From assembly GCF_019239235.1 (NCBI RefSeq), contig NZ_JAAZTS010000003.1, positions 186,001-250,000 on the forward strand: a stretch of DNA of 64,000 nt, in the 5' to 3' direction. The notes under the pieces are model-generated. The model was not told where the DNA came from, made no database searches, and saw nothing but the letters and a program-made list of their open reading frames with translations. Below are positions 9,694-18,901 of this stretch, in pieces; position 1 is the first letter of the stretch; each line of letters starts with the position of its first letter. Made by a program: the position numbers and the translations under genes. This DNA is from Caecibacteroides pullorum. GTDB taxonomy: Bacteria; Bacteroidota; Bacteroidia; Bacteroidales; Bacteroidaceae.

Positions 9694-11289
9694 ATGAAAT
9701 CAGATCCCAAATCCACCATAGAAGCCGGACGCGCCATCCTCGGCATCGAGTTCGGCTCCACCCGCATCAAGGCGGTACTCATCGACGAGGAAAACAAGCC
9801 CATCGCACAGGGCAGCCACACGTGGGAGAACCAGCTCGTCGACGGCCTCTGGACCTACAGCCTCGACGCTGTGTGGGGCGGCCTGCAAGACTGCTACGCC
9901 GACCTGCAAGCCGACGTGAAGAAGCAGTACGGCACGGAGATAGAGACCCTCGCCGCCATCGGCGTCAGCGCCATGATGCACGGCTACATGGCCTTCGACA
10001 AGCAGCAGAACATCCTCGTGCCCTTCCGCACGTGGCGCAACACGAACACCGGCCCCGCCGCCGCCCGGCTGTCCGAGCTCTTTGTTTACAACATCCCCCT
10101 GCGCTGGAGCATCTCGCACCTCTACCAGGCCATCCTGAACGGCGAGGCCCATGTGCCCTCTATCGACTTCCTGACGACGCTGGCCGGATACGTCCACTGG
10201 CAGCTGACGGGTGAACGCGTGCTGGGCATCGGCGATGCCTCCGGTATGCTGCCCATCGACCCCGAAACGAAAGACTATTCCGCCCCGATGGTGGAGAAGT
10301 TCGAGCAGCTGATTGCTCCGGGCTACGGCTGGAAGCTGCGTGACATTCTGCCCCGTGTGCTGATGGCCGGTGAGGATGCCGGACGCCTGACGGCCGAAGG
10401 TGCCCGCAAGCTCGATCCCACGGGACGGCTGAAGGCTGGCATTCCGCTCTGTCCGCCCGAAGGCGACGCAGGCACGGGCATGGTAGCCACTAACGCCGTG
10501 AAGCAGCGCACGGGCAACGTCTCCGCCGGAACGTCGTCGTTCTCCATGATTGTGCTGGAGAAGGAGCTTTCGCGCCCCTACGAGGCCATCGACATCGTGA
10601 CCACGCCCGACGGAAGCCCCGTGGCGATGGTCCACTGCAACAACTGCACCTCCGACCTCAACGCGTGGGTCAACCTCTTCAAGGAATACCAGGAACTGAT
10701 GGGACTGCCCGTCGACATGAACGACATCTACGGCAAACTCTACAACCACGCGCTGGAAGGCGATGCCGACTGCGGCGGCCTGATGGCCTACAACTATTTC
10801 TCCGGCGAACCCGTCACCGGACTGGCCGAAGGGCGTCCCTTGTTCGTGCGCTCGGCCACGGACAAGTTCAGCCTGGCCAACCTGATGCGCGCCAACCTCT
10901 ACGCTTCCGTGGCTGTGCTGAAAATAGGCAACGACATCCTGTTCAACGACGAGAAGATTCGTGTGGACCGCATCACGGGCCACGGCGGCCTGTTCAAGAC
11001 CAAGGGCGTGGGCCAGCGCATCCTGGCGGCAGCCATCAACTCGCCCATCTCCGTCATGGAGACGGCAGGCGAGGGGGGAGCCTGGGGCATCGCCCTGCTG
11101 GGTTCCTACCTGGTGAACAATGCTCAGGGCCTGTCGTTGCCCGACTTCCTGGACGCGCAGGTGTTTGCCGGCGACGCCGGTGTCGAGATGGCGCCCGTGC
11201 CCGAAGACCTGGCCGGCTTCAACGCCTACATCGAGACCTACAAGGCTTGCCTGCCTGTGGAAGCGTCAGCTGTCAGTTGCAAGAAATAG
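9694..11289 (+). CDS. araB: ribulokinase-type FGGY carbohydrate kinase
   Basis: 531 residues, FGGY kinase phosphorylating L-ribulose with ATP. The start at 9694 ([20 protein letters not shown]) is preferred over an in-frame TTG at 9640 that lies inside the stem-loop between araA and araB. The N-terminal phosphate motif [17 protein letters not shown], the middle [19 protein letters not shown] and the C-terminal adenosine motif [20 protein letters not shown] are present. It is closer to the Bacteroides arabinose kinase group than to E. coli AraB, but its place after araD-araA fixes the role well. A repeat array follows its stop codon. Confidence 0.93.
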   Translation: MKSDPKSTIEAGRAILGIEFGSTRIKAVLIDEENKPIAQGSHTWENQLVDGLWTYSLDAVWGGLQDCYADLQADVKKQYGTEIETLAAIGVSAMMHGYMAFDKQQNILVPFRTWRNTNTGPAAARLSELFVYNIPLRWSISHLYQAILNGEAHVPSIDFLTTLAGYVHWQLTGERVLGIGDASGMLPIDPETKDYSAPMVEKFEQLIAPGYGWKLRDILPRVLMAGEDAGRLTAEGARKLDPTGRLKAGIPLCPPEGDAGTGMVATNAVKQRTGNVSAGTSSFSMIVLEKELSRPYEAIDIVTTPDGSPVAMVHCNNCTSDLNAWVNLFKEYQELMGLPVDMNDIYGKLYNHALEGDADCGGLMAYNYFSGEPVTGLAEGRPLFVRSATDKFSLANLMRANLYASVAVLKIGNDILFNDEKIRVDRITGHGGLFKTKGVGQRILAAAINSPISVMETAGEGGAWGIALLGSYLVNNAQGLSLPDFLDAQVFAGDAGVEMAPVPEDLAGFNAYIETYKACLPVEASAVSCKK

Positions 11290-11294
11290 GCGAA

Positions 11295-11588
11295 GGCCTC
11301 GGACGGCCAGCCGACATAGGTCGGGAGCAAATCTGCGGCCTCGGATAGCCAGCCGACATAGGTCGGGAGCATTTCTGAGGCCTCGGACAGCCAGCCGACC
11401 TATATCGGGAGCATTTCCGAGGCCTCGGACGGCCAGCCGACATAGGTCGGGAGCATTTCTGAGGCCTCGGACGGCCAGCCGACCTATATCGGGAGCATTT
11501 CCGAGGCCTCGGACGGCCAGCCGACATAGGTCGGGAGCGTTTCTACGGCCTCGGACGGCCAGCCGACATAGGTCGGCTGGCTTTCCTT
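11295..11588 (+). repeat. seven tandem 42-bp hairpin-forming repeats
   Basis: Seven consecutive 42-bp units start at 11295, 11337, 11379, 11421, 11463, 11505 and 11547 and fill the gap between araB and the arabinofuranosidase gene. Each begins GGCCTCGGA and contains CCGAC-ATAG-GTCGG, a small stem-loop; units 3 and 5 carry CCGACCTATATCGG instead. Junctions read GAGGCCTC in several copies, itself a palindrome. The unit length is a multiple of three, so open frames run through it, but those frames have no start of their own and encode only a low-complexity 14-residue repeat. I treat the array as non-coding. Confidence 0.9.
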
Positions 11589-11590
11589 AT
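11560..11590 (+). terminator. strong stem-loop in the last 42-bp repeat
   Basis: The seventh repeat ends CCAGCCGAC-ATAG-GTCGGCTGG, a perfect 9-bp stem with a 4-base loop, followed by CTTTCCTT. The extended stem is unique to this last copy and could terminate or stabilise the araB transcript. The T-run is weak, so termination is uncertain. Confidence 0.5.
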
Positions 11591-11640
11591 CTATCAACAA
11601 CTGTAGAACTCTATTTTTCATACTTAAAGATCATTATTCC

Positions 11641-13185
11641 ATGACAAACAAACTCTTCCTCAGCAGCCTGCTGCTGACCGCCTCGCTGTCGCTCCCCGCA
11701 CAGCGCAGCGCGAACCTTACCGTGGAGGCCGACCGCGGCAACCAAATCATTCCGAAAGAAATTTACGGCCAGTTTGCCGAACACCTGGGCACCTGCATCT
11801 ACGGCGGCCTGTGGGTGGGCGAGGACTCGCCGATACCCAACATCCAGGGCTACCGCACCGACGTGTTCAACGCCCTGAAGGAGCTCCGCGTGCCCGTCCT
11901 GCGCTGGCCCGGCGGCTGCTTTGCCGACGAATACCACTGGATGGACGGCATCGGTCCCCGCGAGCAGCGCCCTAAGATGGTGAACAACAACTGGGGCGGC
12001 ACCATCGAGGACAACAGCTTCGGCACGCACGAGTTCCTGAACCTCTGCGAGATGCTGGGCTGCGAGCCCTACGTCAGCGGCAACGTGGGCAGCGGCACAG
12101 TCGAGGAGCTGGCCAAGTGGGTGGAATATATGACCTCCGAGGGCGATTCGCCCATGGCACGCTTGCGCCGGCAGAACGGCCGTGACAAGGCCTGGAAGGT
12201 GAAATACCTCGGCGTGGGCAACGAGAGCTGGGGATGTGGCGGCAGCATGCGCCCCGAATACTACGCCGACCTCTACCGCCGCTACTCCACCTACTGCCGC
12301 AACTACGACGGCAACCGTCTGTTTAAGATAGCCAGCGGTGCCAGCGATTATGACTACAACTGGACCGACGTCCTCATGAACCGCGTGGGAGGATGGATGC
12401 AGGGTCTCTCGCTCCATTACTACACCGTGGCAGGCTGGAGCGGCAGCAAGGGCTCGGCCACACAATTTACCGACGAAGACTACTACTGGGCGCTGGGCAA
12501 GTGCCGCGAGGTGGAGGACGTCATCCGTCGCCACTGCGCCATCATGGACAAGTATGACCCCAAGAAGCAGATAGCCCTGATGCTCGACGAGTGGGGCACG
12601 TGGTGGGATGAAGAACCGGGCACTATCCGCGGACACCTCTACCAGCAGAACTCCCTGCGCGACGCCTTCGTGGCCTCCCTTTCGCTCGACATCTTCCACA
12701 AGTACACCGACCGCCTGAAGATGGCCAACATCGCCCAGGTGGTCAACGTCCTCCAGTCCATGATCCTGACGAAGGACGACCGCATGGTCTTGACGCCTAC
12801 GTACTATGTCTTCAAGATGTACCGCGTGCACCAGGATGCCACTTATCTGCCGTTGGAACTGGACTGCGCCACTGTCGATGTGCGCGACGGCCGACGCTTA
12901 CCGCTGCTCAGTGCTACCGCCTCGCGCGACAAGGAAGGGCGCGTGCACCTCTCGCTCTCCAACGTCGATCTGAATGAGGCGCAGGAAGTCACCGTCCGCC
13001 TCTCCGGCATCACGGCCCGCAAGGCTGTGGGCGAGGTGCTGACGGCCGAGCACGTCACCGACTGCAACACCTTCGACCAGCCCGACCGCGTGCGGCCCGT
13101 ACCGTTCAAGGATACCAAAATTGAGAAAGGAGTTCTTCGATTGACGTTGCCGGCGAAGTCCATCGTGACGCTGGAGCTGCAATGA
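11641..13185 (+). CDS. secreted alpha-L-arabinofuranosidase, GH51
   Basis: 514 residues. A signal peptide ([20 protein letters not shown]) directs export; there is no lipobox. The catalytic (beta/alpha)8 domain carries the GH51 acid/base Glu195 in GVGNESWG and nucleophile Glu317 in [10 protein letters not shown], plus the [13 protein letters not shown] segment. A C-terminal beta domain covers about residues 390-514. The enzyme releases terminal arabinofuranose from arabinan or arabinoxylan side chains, feeding the symporter and AraA/B/D pathway encoded just upstream. It is followed by a strong bidirectional terminator. Confidence 0.95.
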   Translation: MTNKLFLSSLLLTASLSLPAQRSANLTVEADRGNQIIPKEIYGQFAEHLGTCIYGGLWVGEDSPIPNIQGYRTDVFNALKELRVPVLRWPGGCFADEYHWMDGIGPREQRPKMVNNNWGGTIEDNSFGTHEFLNLCEMLGCEPYVSGNVGSGTVEELAKWVEYMTSEGDSPMARLRRQNGRDKAWKVKYLGVGNESWGCGGSMRPEYYADLYRRYSTYCRNYDGNRLFKIASGASDYDYNWTDVLMNRVGGWMQGLSLHYYTVAGWSGSKGSATQFTDEDYYWALGKCREVEDVIRRHCAIMDKYDPKKQIALMLDEWGTWWDEEPGTIRGHLYQQNSLRDAFVASLSLDIFHKYTDRLKMANIAQVVNVLQSMILTKDDRMVLTPTYYVFKMYRVHQDATYLPLELDCATVDVRDGRRLPLLSATASRDKEGRVHLSLSNVDLNEAQEVTVRLSGITARKAVGEVLTAEHVTDCNTFDQPDRVRPVPFKDTKIEKGVLRLTLPAKSIVTLELQ

Positions 13186-13225
13186 CGGTTCTGCCGCGGA
13201 TGACGCGGAATACGCAGATTTTTCT

Positions 13226-13253
13226 AAAAAGGGGGGCTTCGGCCCCCTTTTTT
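13226..13253. terminator. bidirectional terminator between arabinofuranosidase and cbiL
   Basis: AAAAAGGGGGG-CTTC-GGCCCCCTTTTTT: a G/C stem with a CTTCGG tetraloop-like tip, flanked by A-run and T-run, so it can end transcription from both sides. It separates the arabinose block from the corrin cluster. Confidence 0.85.
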
Positions 13254-13305
13254 ATACACCAGTTTGTTTATGGAAATATTGTGTGTCTTTCTTATGTTCT
13301 CTTCG

Positions 13306-14010
13306 TTACCCTTGTACAATCATCAGCGAGAAGTAGGGGAAGCGCCGCGCGGCTACCACCGCCGCGTCGCACGTGTAGAACTCCGTCGCCGTACCTACGT
13401 TCTCGAAGTAGTGGTACGTGTACTCTGGATGCAGGGCCATGCAGCGGTGCACTTCGTCGGCGCATTGCGACAGCTTCATGATGACCACCGTTCCGTCGTC
13501 GTCCACCAGCCGTTCCAGCTCCTGTGCGGTCGCCGTGCCGGGCAACACCGTGAGCCGCTGTTCCTGGCTGGCTATGTGCAGTCCTGCGAGGGCTCCCGCA
13601 GCAATGAAGGCAGGGATGCCCGCCACGTGCTCTGCTTCCCGTCCGTCGGCCCGCAACCGCTCGAAGACGTAGTGGACGGACGAGTAGAAGCCCGCGTCGC
13701 CCTCCGCTACGATGCAGACGTGCAGCCCCTCGTCCTGCAGGGCACGCGCTTCGGCATACACGCCGTCGTAGGCCTGGAGCGCTGCTTCGCGCCGTTTGCT
13801 CATGGGTAGCAGGAAGCGGCGGATGTGGTCGTCGCCCACGCCGAGCCGCCGCACGATGTCTGCTGCACGTGAGGTGCGTTGGCCGTCGCGTCCTGTCGTC
13901 TCGGGACAGAACACGATGTCGGCTGCCTGCAGGGCCTTCCAGCCCTTCAGGGTGATGAGTTCCGGGTCGCCGGGGCCCAGGGAGATGAACAGGATGGGGT
14001 AGTGGTTCAT
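13306..14010 (-). CDS. cbiL: precorrin-2/cobalt-factor II C20-methyltransferase
   Basis: 234 residues, SAM-dependent tetrapyrrole methyltransferase fold. The N-terminal LFISLGPGDPELITLKG is the family glycine-rich motif, followed by the segments VAEGDAGFYSS and VAGIPAFIAAGA that line the SAM and substrate sites. The length and the early LKGWKALQAADIVFCP segment fit CbiL/CobI, which adds the C20 methyl group early in corrin ring formation. It stands apart from the main minus-strand cbi operon, separated by the plus-strand importer operon, and has its own promoter-like box. Confidence 0.9.
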   Translation of the reverse strand: MNHYPILFISLGPGDPELITLKGWKALQAADIVFCPETTGRDGQRTSRAADIVRRLGVGDDHIRRFLLPMSKRREAALQAYDGVYAEARALQDEGLHVCIVAEGDAGFYSSVHYVFERLRADGREAEHVAGIPAFIAAGALAGLHIASQEQRLTVLPGTATAQELERLVDDDGTVVIMKLSQCADEVHRCMALHPEYTYHYFENVGTATEFYTCDAAVVAARRFPYFSLMIVQG

Positions 14011-14050
14011 AGTTTTTTCTTCTGTTGTTTCGGGATTTTTTTTGCGGTGG

Positions 14051-14058
14051 CAAAATTA
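14051..14058 (-). promoter_or_regulatory. -7 box upstream of cbiL
   Basis: Minus strand TAATTTTG followed by C, matching TAnnTTTG, 41 bp before the cbiL start. No obvious -33 box. Confidence 0.45.
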
Positions 14059-14169
14059 CAAAAAGAAATGCGGAACGGGTGTGTGTCGCGGATGGTTTTT
14101 CAACCACAGATTATCCTGTCTGCGTATCCATTCCATTGCCCGCCGATAGGGAAGTTTCACACACGTAAG

Positions 14170-14200
14170 TTGCGATATTCCGCCGTTTCGGTTAACTTTG
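14170..14200 (+). promoter_or_regulatory. promoter of the BtuFCD-like importer operon
   Basis: TTG at 14170-14172 and TAACTTTG at 14193-14200, separated by 20 bp, match the Bacteroides -33/-7 promoter. The leader to the ATG at 14227 is about 20 bases, too short for a riboswitch, and no B12 box is seen. Confidence 0.6.
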
Positions 14201-14226
14201 CACCTGATTTTAAAAAGACCTTACCG

Positions 14227-15399
14227 ATGAACAGACTCCTCTTTGCCGGCCTGTTGTTTGCCGTCACCTGTTTTGCGGGCTCTTGCGGTTCCCGGTCGTC
14301 GAAGCCTTCGGCCGCCGATGGAATGCAGACCGACAGCGCCGCCATGGCCCCGGCCGACTCCTTGTCACGGGTAACTCCCACCTATGCCGAAGGCTACACC
14401 ATAGACTATCGTGCCGACGGCGTTCGCCTGCTGGACGTACACGACCCGCAGAACCCCGAGGCGCCGGGCTATCATTTCGCCCTTGTGCCCCGCGGTACGC
14501 ATCCGGCCGGTATTCCTCGCGACTATACCCCGATAGAGACACCCGTGCGCAGCGTCATCTGCATGACGTCGCTCCAGCTGTCCAACTTCATCGCCTTGGA
14601 TGCCTGCCCGCTGGTGACGGGTATCACCAGCACGCGCCACCTTTTCGATCCCACCATGAACCGCCAGCTGGCTGAGGGCCGCACGGTGAAGATAGGCATC
14701 GAAGGTAACTTCGACTCTGAGGTGGTGATGAGCGTGGAACCCGATGTTATTTTCATCTCCCCCTTCAAGCGCGGCGGCTACGACGCCCTGCGCGACACGG
14801 ACATTCCCCTGGTGCCCCATCTGGGCTACAAGGAGATGACGCCTCTGGGGCAGGCGGAGTGGGTGAAGTTGGTGGGCCTGTTTATCGGGCGCGAACGCGA
14901 AGCCAACGAGTGCTTTGCCGCCATTGAGGCGCGCTACAAGGAGCTTTGTCGCCTGGCCGCGGGCGTGGAGAAGCGTCCCGTGGTGTTCAGCGGCGAGCTG
15001 CGTGGAGGCAACTGGTATGCCGTAGGCGGCAGAAGTTTCCTGGCCCAGCTGTTCCGCGATGCTGGAGCCGACTATTTCCTGAAGGACGACCCCCGTTCGG
15101 GCGGCGTGACGCTGGACTTCGAGACCGTCTATAGCCGGGCTGACGAGGCCGACTTCTGGCGCATCGTCAACAGCTATGAGGGCACCTTCTCCTACGACGC
15201 CCTGAAGGCCACCGACGCGCGCTATGCCGACTTCCGTGCCTTCCGCGAGCGGGCGGTGGTCTATTGCAACATGCGCACCACGCCCTTCTACGAGAGTATG
15301 CCTATGCAGCCCGACGTGGTGCTGAAGGACCTGATACACGCCTTCCATTCCGACCTGCTGCCCCAGTATGAACCCACGTATTACGAACGACTGAAATAA
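14227..15399 (+). CDS. ABC importer substrate-binding lipoprotein (BtuF-like)
   Basis: 390 residues. The ATG at 14227 begins a lipoprotein signal with lipobox FAGS-C and Cys20; longer upstream frames run through the promoter and are rejected. The body is a class III periplasmic binding protein, as for cobalamin, heme or siderophore importers: an N-lobe with ICMTSLQLSNFIALD, a linking helix, and a C-lobe with FSGELRGGNWYAVGGRSFLAQLFRDAG. It is the first gene of the operon with the permease (5 bp later) and ATPase. The position inside a corrin biosynthesis cluster points to cobalamin or cobinamide as ligand; iron chelates remain possible. Confidence 0.85.
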   Translation: MNRLLFAGLLFAVTCFAGSCGSRSSKPSAADGMQTDSAAMAPADSLSRVTPTYAEGYTIDYRADGVRLLDVHDPQNPEAPGYHFALVPRGTHPAGIPRDYTPIETPVRSVICMTSLQLSNFIALDACPLVTGITSTRHLFDPTMNRQLAEGRTVKIGIEGNFDSEVVMSVEPDVIFISPFKRGGYDALRDTDIPLVPHLGYKEMTPLGQAEWVKLVGLFIGREREANECFAAIEARYKELCRLAAGVEKRPVVFSGELRGGNWYAVGGRSFLAQLFRDAGADYFLKDDPRSGGVTLDFETVYSRADEADFWRIVNSYEGTFSYDALKATDARYADFRAFRERAVVYCNMRTTPFYESMPMQPDVVLKDLIHAFHSDLLPQYEPTYYERLK

Positions 15400-15404
15400 G
15401 CGCC

Positions 15405-16445
15405 ATGAACCATCGCCCCATACTCCCCCTGATGCTGCTGATGACCGTGCTCATCGCCGTTTTCTTCCTGCTGAACCTGCTGCTGGGCTCGGTGGACATC
15501 CCCCTGCGCTCGGTGTGCCGCATCCTGGCGGGCGGGACGGACGAGCCGGTGGTGTGGCAGAACATCGTGTGGAAGTCGCGCGTGCCCCAGGCCCTGACGG
15601 CGCTGGTGGCGGGAGCGGGCCTGTCGGTCAGCGGCCTGCAGATGCAGACGGTGTTCCGCAATCCGCTGGCCGACCCTTCGGTGCTGGGCGTTAGCTCGGG
15701 TGCCAGCCTGGGCGTAGCGATGGTAGTGCTGCTGTCCGGTGCTGTCGGGGGCGTTGGCCTGAGCCGTCTGGGCTATCTGGGCGAAGTGGCGTTGTCGCTG
15801 GCCGCTATCGTGGGTGCCATGTCGGTGATGGCGCTCATCGTCTATGTGTCGATGAAGGTGCGCGGCAACGTGACGCTGCTCATCATCGGCGTCATGATAG
15901 GCTACGTGGCCAATGCCGTCATCGGTGTGCTGAAGTTCTTCAGTGTCGAAGAGGATATCCGTGCCTATGTCATCTGGGGGCTGGGCAGCTTCGCCCGCGT
16001 TTCAGGCGACCAGATGCTGCTGTTCGTGGGCATCATGGCCGTGCTGCTGCCGCTGTCGTTCCTGCTCATCAAGACCATGAATCTGCTGTTGCTGGGCAAC
16101 AGCTATGCGCGCAACCTGGGACTGAACATCCGGCGGGCCCGCCTGCTGGTCATTCTCTGCTCGGGCGTGCTGGTGGCCATCGTGACGGCCTACTGCGGCC
16201 CCATTATGTTCCTGGGCCTGGCCGTGCCCCATCTGTGCCGTGCCATCTTCCGCTCGTCGGACCACCGTGTGCTGATGCCTGCCACGCTGCTGACGGGTGC
16301 CGCTCTGGCTCTGGTGTGCAACCTCATTGCCCGTATGCCAGGCTTCGAGGGCGCCCTGCCGGTAAACTCGGTGACGGCACTCATTGGTGCGCCGGTCGTT
16401 GCTTCGGTGCTCTTCAGGCGCAGGAAAAGTGAGATAGACGAATAA
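15405..16445 (+). CDS. ABC importer permease, FecCD/BtuC family
   Basis: 346 residues with about ten transmembrane helices. Family signatures include WKSRVPQALTALVAGAGLSVSGLQMQ near residue 45 and RNPLADPSVLGVSSGASLG, and the later AVPHLCRAIFRSSDHR coupling region. It forms the membrane channel for the vitamin or chelate delivered by the upstream lipoprotein. GC-rich, with only 5 bp between the genes. Confidence 0.92.
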   Translation: MNHRPILPLMLLMTVLIAVFFLLNLLLGSVDIPLRSVCRILAGGTDEPVVWQNIVWKSRVPQALTALVAGAGLSVSGLQMQTVFRNPLADPSVLGVSSGASLGVAMVVLLSGAVGGVGLSRLGYLGEVALSLAAIVGAMSVMALIVYVSMKVRGNVTLLIIGVMIGYVANAVIGVLKFFSVEEDIRAYVIWGLGSFARVSGDQMLLFVGIMAVLLPLSFLLIKTMNLLLLGNSYARNLGLNIRRARLLVILCSGVLVAIVTAYCGPIMFLGLAVPHLCRAIFRSSDHRVLMPATLLTGAALALVCNLIARMPGFEGALPVNSVTALIGAPVVASVLFRRRKSEIDE

Positions 16446-16478
16446 CTGAATATGAACCCATTAATATAGAAAGACCCT

Positions 16479-17507
16479 TTGAACGAACCAACCATCCATA
16501 TCGAAAACCTCTCCATCGGCTATGCCTCGAAGCACAGCGTGAAGATGGTGGCGGCAGGCATTTCGGCCGACATCTGCGGCGGCGAGCTGACCTGCCTTTT
16601 GGGAGCCAACGGAGTGGGGAAGTCCACCCTGCTGCGCACGCTCTCGGCCTTCCAGCCCAAGCTGGACGGAAACATTTACGTGCAGGGCAAGGAGATTGAT
16701 GCCTACACGGACAAGCAGCTGTCGCGCGTGCTGAGCGTGGTGCTGACGGAGAAATGCGACATTCGTAACATGACCGCCACGGAGCTGGTGGGTCTGGGAC
16801 GCAGCCCTTACACCGGCTTTTGGGGAACCCTGTCGAAGGCAGACAAGGAGGTGGTGGCGCGCTCCATCGCCCTGGTGGGCATCGCACACCTGGCCGACCG
16901 CATGGTGGATACCCTGAGCGACGGCGAGCGCCAGAAGGTGATGATAGCCAAGGCGCTGGCACAGGAGACGCCCGTCATCTACCTGGACGAGCCGACGGCC
17001 TTCCTCGATTTTCCCAGCAAGGTGGAGATGATGCAGTTGCTCCACCGCCTGAGCCGTAGCACGGGCAAGACCATCTTTCTCTCTACCCATGACCTGGAGC
17101 TGGCTCTCCAGATAGCCGACAAGATCTGGCTGATGGACAAGGCGAGCGGGGTAACCATCGGTACACCCGAAGACTTGGCGTTGGACGGCAGCCTGAGTCG
17201 CTTTTTCGCCCGCAAGGGTATTGTATTCGATCTGGAAACGGGCCTCTTCCGTGTGGACAATGAATACACTTCGCAAATCCGCCTCGCCGGACACGGACAA
17301 CGCTACGCCATGGTGCGCAAGGCCCTGCAGCGCAACGGCATTCTGGCTAACCGCAACGTGGAGTCTGCTGTCTTCATCGAGACGGGCGACCTGCGGGGTG
17401 ATGCTCCCTTCGTGCTTCACCGGGCGGACGGCACTATGGTCACTGTCCGCAGCATCAGCGAATTGCTGGGCGTTATCCGGGAGGCGGACTTGTTACCTAA
17501 CGGATAA
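16479..17507 (+). CDS. ABC importer ATPase (BtuD/FepC type) with C-terminal extension
   Basis: 342 residues. The start is TTG at 16479; the next in-frame ATG is 22 codons later and would remove the first beta strand, so TTG is preferred. Walker A is GANGVGKST, the ABC signature is LSDGERQK, and Walker B is VIYLDEPTAFLD followed by the switch histidine in STHD. A typical importer ATPase ends near residue 255; here about 90 further residues follow, with a VDNEYTSQIRLAGHGQRYAMV segment and no recognised function. Last importer subunit in the operon. Confidence 0.9.
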   Translation: MNEPTIHIENLSIGYASKHSVKMVAAGISADICGGELTCLLGANGVGKSTLLRTLSAFQPKLDGNIYVQGKEIDAYTDKQLSRVLSVVLTEKCDIRNMTATELVGLGRSPYTGFWGTLSKADKEVVARSIALVGIAHLADRMVDTLSDGERQKVMIAKALAQETPVIYLDEPTAFLDFPSKVEMMQLLHRLSRSTGKTIFLSTHDLELALQIADKIWLMDKASGVTIGTPEDLALDGSLSRFFARKGIVFDLETGLFRVDNEYTSQIRLAGHGQRYAMVRKALQRNGILANRNVESAVFIETGDLRGDAPFVLHRADGTMVTVRSISELLGVIREADLLPNG

Positions 17508-17522
17508 AAAAGATTATATGAG

Positions 17523-18896
17523 ATGTTGATACACCACCACACAGCCAAAGAAAACTACGAGCAGCTGACTACTGCCCCCATTGCGGGTGTCATCACCCGC
17601 CTGGCCATCCCCACCATCATCAGTATGCTGGTGACGGCTTTCTACAACATGGCCGACACGTACTTCGTCGGTAAGATTAATACGCAATCCACGGCGGCGG
17701 TAGGCATCGTGTTCTCGCTGATGTCCATCATCCAGGCTGTCGGTTTTTTCTTCGGCCACGGGTCGGGTAACTACATCTCGCGCCGTCTGGGCGCCCGCGA
17801 CGTGGCCAATGCGGAGAAGATGGCAGCCACGGGCTTTTTCATGGCCTTCTTCACGGGCTGTGTGTTGGCAGTGCTGGGGTTGCTATTCCTCACACCGCTG
17901 TCGCTGATGCTGGGCTCTACACCCACCATCTTGCCTTATACGGAACGCTACTTAGGTATTATCTTGACAGGTACGCCTTTCATGGCTTCATCGCTGGTGC
18001 TGAACAATCAGATACGTTTTCAGGGGAATGCCGCCTACGCTATGGTGGGCATCGTGAGCGGGGCGATCCTCAACGTGGTGCTCGACCCGCTGTTTATCTT
18101 CGTCTGCGATATGGGCGTGGCGGGTGCTGCGCTGGCCACGGTCATTAGTCAGGTGTGCAGCTTTACGCTGCTGCTCTACATGGCTACGAAGGGGGGAAAT
18201 ATCCCCATCCGTTATCGCAACTTTACGCCGTCGTTCGCCTTCATCAAGGAAATTATTGGCGGTGGTACGCCCTCGCTTGCCCGCCAGGGACTCGCCAGCC
18301 TGTCCACCATCTTGCTGAACTTGGCCGCCGGAGCGTATGGCGACGCTGCCATCGCAGGCATGTCCATCGTGTCACGCATTGGTATGTTCATCAATTCTTT
18401 CCTGATCGGTTTCGGGCAGGGTTTCCAGCCCCTCTGTGGCTTCTGCTACGGCGCAGGTCTTTATAGCCGTGTGCGTCAGGGTTTCTGGCTCTGTGTACGT
18501 ATCGGCTTTATTTTCCTGACCTGCTGTGCTGTGTTGGGTTTCGGCTTTGCCGAAGAGGTGGTGGAGCTGTTCCGTAAAGGCGACCCCGCTGTGGTGGCCA
18601 CAGGTGCTTCGGCCCTGCGCTGGCAGCTTGTCACCTATCCGCTGGGCACGTTTGTCATCATCAGCAACATGATGTTGCAGACTATCCGCAAATCCGTGCG
18701 TGCCACCATCCTTTCTTCTGCCCGTCAGGGCTTGTTCTTTGTGCCGTTTATCTTTATCCTTCCCCATTTCTTCGGGCTTCAGGGCGTGGAGATGTGTCAG
18801 GCCGTTTCCGACATCTGCACTTTCTTACTGGCCCTTCCGCTGACGTTTGGCGTATTGCTGGAGATGAAGCGGCAAGAAAATGGATTGAAAAGCTGA
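17523..18896 (+). CDS. MATE family efflux transporter
   Basis: 457 residues with about 12 transmembrane helices and two homologous MatE halves (N-half containing ADTYFVGKINTQSTAAVGI, C-half containing GAYGDAAIAGMSIVSRIGM). MATE proteins export cationic or small organic compounds in exchange for Na+ or H+. It starts 15 bp after the importer ATPase and so is probably in the same operon. It converges on cbiJ-cbiD with a 5-bp gap and no visible terminator. Its substrate is unknown; a link to corrinoid or cobalt handling is suggested only by position. Confidence 0.9.
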   Translation: MLIHHHTAKENYEQLTTAPIAGVITRLAIPTIISMLVTAFYNMADTYFVGKINTQSTAAVGIVFSLMSIIQAVGFFFGHGSGNYISRRLGARDVANAEKMAATGFFMAFFTGCVLAVLGLLFLTPLSLMLGSTPTILPYTERYLGIILTGTPFMASSLVLNNQIRFQGNAAYAMVGIVSGAILNVVLDPLFIFVCDMGVAGAALATVISQVCSFTLLLYMATKGGNIPIRYRNFTPSFAFIKEIIGGGTPSLARQGLASLSTILLNLAAGAYGDAAIAGMSIVSRIGMFINSFLIGFGQGFQPLCGFCYGAGLYSRVRQGFWLCVRIGFIFLTCCAVLGFGFAEEVVELFRKGDPAVVATGASALRWQLVTYPLGTFVIISNMMLQTIRKSVRATILSSARQGLFFVPFIFILPHFFGLQGVEMCQAVSDICTFLLALPLTFGVLLEMKRQENGLKS

Positions 18897-18901
18897 TAGG
18901 A

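Noticed and set aside
11295..11588. CRISPR array
   Set aside because: The units are contiguous with no unique spacers, and no cas genes are near.
11120..11644. Plus-strand open frame through the 42-bp repeats encoding a 14-residue repeat
   Set aside because: It begins inside araB in another frame and exists because 42 is divisible by three; the sequence is explained by hairpin structure.
9700..12831. Minus-strand open frames of about 400 codons opposite araB and the arabinofuranosidase gene
   Set aside because: Antisense artefacts of GC-rich codon use; the plus-strand proteins have all family motifs.
13879..14226. Long in-frame extension upstream of the importer lipoprotein
   Set aside because: It passes through cbiL's 5' end and the promoter; the lipoprotein signal at 14227 fixes the start.
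14010..14226. Second cobalamin riboswitch ahead of the importer operon
   Set aside because: No B12 box or core blocks are present, and the promoter leaves only about 20 bases of leader.
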